Below, one piece after another: positions 63,608-64,000 of a stretch of 64,000 bases of DNA (positions within the stretch are counted from its first letter, which is position 1; every line of letters starts with the position of its first letter). The notes beneath the pieces are model-generated. The model did no database searches, was not told the origin of the DNA, and was given only the letters and a program-made list of their open reading frames with translations. Origin of the DNA: Solitalea canadensis DSM 3403 (GTDB lineage: Bacteria; Bacteroidota; Bacteroidia; Sphingobacteriales; Sphingobacteriaceae); NCBI RefSeq assembly GCF_000242635.2, contig NC_017770.1:3174669-3238668 (forward strand), in the 5' to 3' direction. The position numbers and the translations under genes are program-made.

Positions 63608-64000
63608 AAGACTGAGCGGAACGGGCGTTGCATTGGTTACCCCTTTTAATCCGGATGGAAGTATTGATTTTCCGGGCCTGAGAAACCTGATCGAGCATTT
63701 AATTGCCGGAGGTGTTGAATACCTGGTGCCAATGGGTACAACAGGTGAAACTGCTACCCTTTCAAAGGAAGAAAAGCGAAAGATACTTGATTTTGTAGTT
63801 GAAGTGAATGCGAATCGTGTTCCTTTGGTTGCCGGAATTGGTGGTAATGATACAGCTGCTGTAGTTGAAGAAGTAAAAAACTTTAAAACTAACGGTTTCT
63901 CCGCAATCCTGTCTGTTAGTCCATATTACAACAAACCTACCCAGGAAGGGATTTATCAGCACTATAAACTAGTTGCTGAAAACTCACCTCTTCCTATAAT
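63600..64000 (+). CDS. dapA: 4-hydroxy-tetrahydrodipicolinate synthase, N-terminal part
   Basis: The first 133 codons of dapA run off the right edge. The enzyme condenses pyruvate and aspartate semialdehyde in the diaminopimelate/lysine pathway. GTGVALVTPFNPDGSIDF opens the TIM barrel, MGTTGETATLS is the substrate motif containing the Thr-Thr of the proton relay, GIGGNDTAA follows, and SPYYNKP carries the Tyr of the catalytic triad. The Schiff-base Lys would lie just outside the window. The ATG overlaps the end of the DUF6913 frame by 8 bp, and this is the start that keeps the whole barrel. Confidence 0.95.
   Translation, partial: MTRRLSGTGVALVTPFNPDGSIDFPGLRNLIEHLIAGGVEYLVPMGTTGETATLSKEEKRKILDFVVEVNANRVPLVAGIGGNDTAAVVEEVKNFKTNGFSAILSVSPYYNKPTQEGIYQHYKLVAENSPLPI

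Overview
The window looks like chromosome from a member of the Bacteroidota, most likely a Sphingobacteriaceae-type soil or water bacterium (Pedobacter/Solitalea-like). This rests on two SusC/SusD pairs, TPR-containing HisKA_3 histidine kinases, many small lipoproteins, A+T-rich intergenic DNA, few strong Shine-Dalgarno sites, and a ligA-DUF6913-dapA order. No rRNA, tRNA, CRISPR array, prophage or intact insertion sequence was recognised.

Layout. 1-2386: the start of lpdA, a 38-codon secreted-peptide gene, a formylglycine sulfatase, and a repeat element. 2387-10549: nine envelope genes on the minus strand (lipoproteins, a secreted coiled protein, an M14 peptidase, OmpA, TonB, an outer-membrane barrel). 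They are transcribed away from a plus-strand signalling operon (10764-15312) of two paralogous TPR histidine kinases and one NarL/LuxR-type response regulator. 15402-19987: polysaccharide deacetylase, amidase, a second copy of the 38-residue peptide, and dgt. 20123-20581 is a 5'-truncated gene.

20751-40711 is a large polysaccharide-utilisation locus (PUL 1) with two converging arms. The plus arm encodes an SSS symporter, three SGNH-esterase domains, a DUF4434 protein, an AGE-family epimerase, an alpha/beta hydrolase and a family-10-like glycosidase. The minus arm encodes an FAD oxidoreductase, SusC, SusD, a second family-10-like glycosidase and a DUF5009/NagX-like membrane protein. A divergent ROK (NagC/Mlc-type) regulator follows. 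The locus lacks classical glycoside hydrolases, and its auxiliary genes point to N-acetylated amino sugars. 40741-43018 is an unrecognised three-gene envelope cassette.

43196-53280 is PUL 2: a LacI regulator, a DUF5077/DUF3472 protein, a GH109-type alpha-N-acetylgalactosaminidase, SusC, SusD and a NahK-type N-acetylhexosamine kinase. Two LacI-type operator palindromes lie 32 bp apart between the divergent GH109 and susC genes. Together these genes suggest capture of a GalNAc-containing glycan, release of GalNAc and its 1-phosphorylation.

53281-64000 is mostly housekeeping: lactonase, a coiled-coil envelope protein, a DJ-1/PfpI protein, a frameshifted M48 metalloprotease, tyrS, a DUF479-like protein, ligA, a DUF6913 protein and the start of dapA.

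The least expected signals are (i) the pair of unannotated 38-residue secreted peptides, each ending in its own hairpin terminator; (ii) two inverted copies of a roughly 250-bp non-coding element with 11-bp terminal inverted repeats, about 51 kb apart; (iii) the amino-sugar PUL with no classical CAZyme; and (iv) a four-copy tandem repeat of about 52 bp at the convergence point of that PUL.
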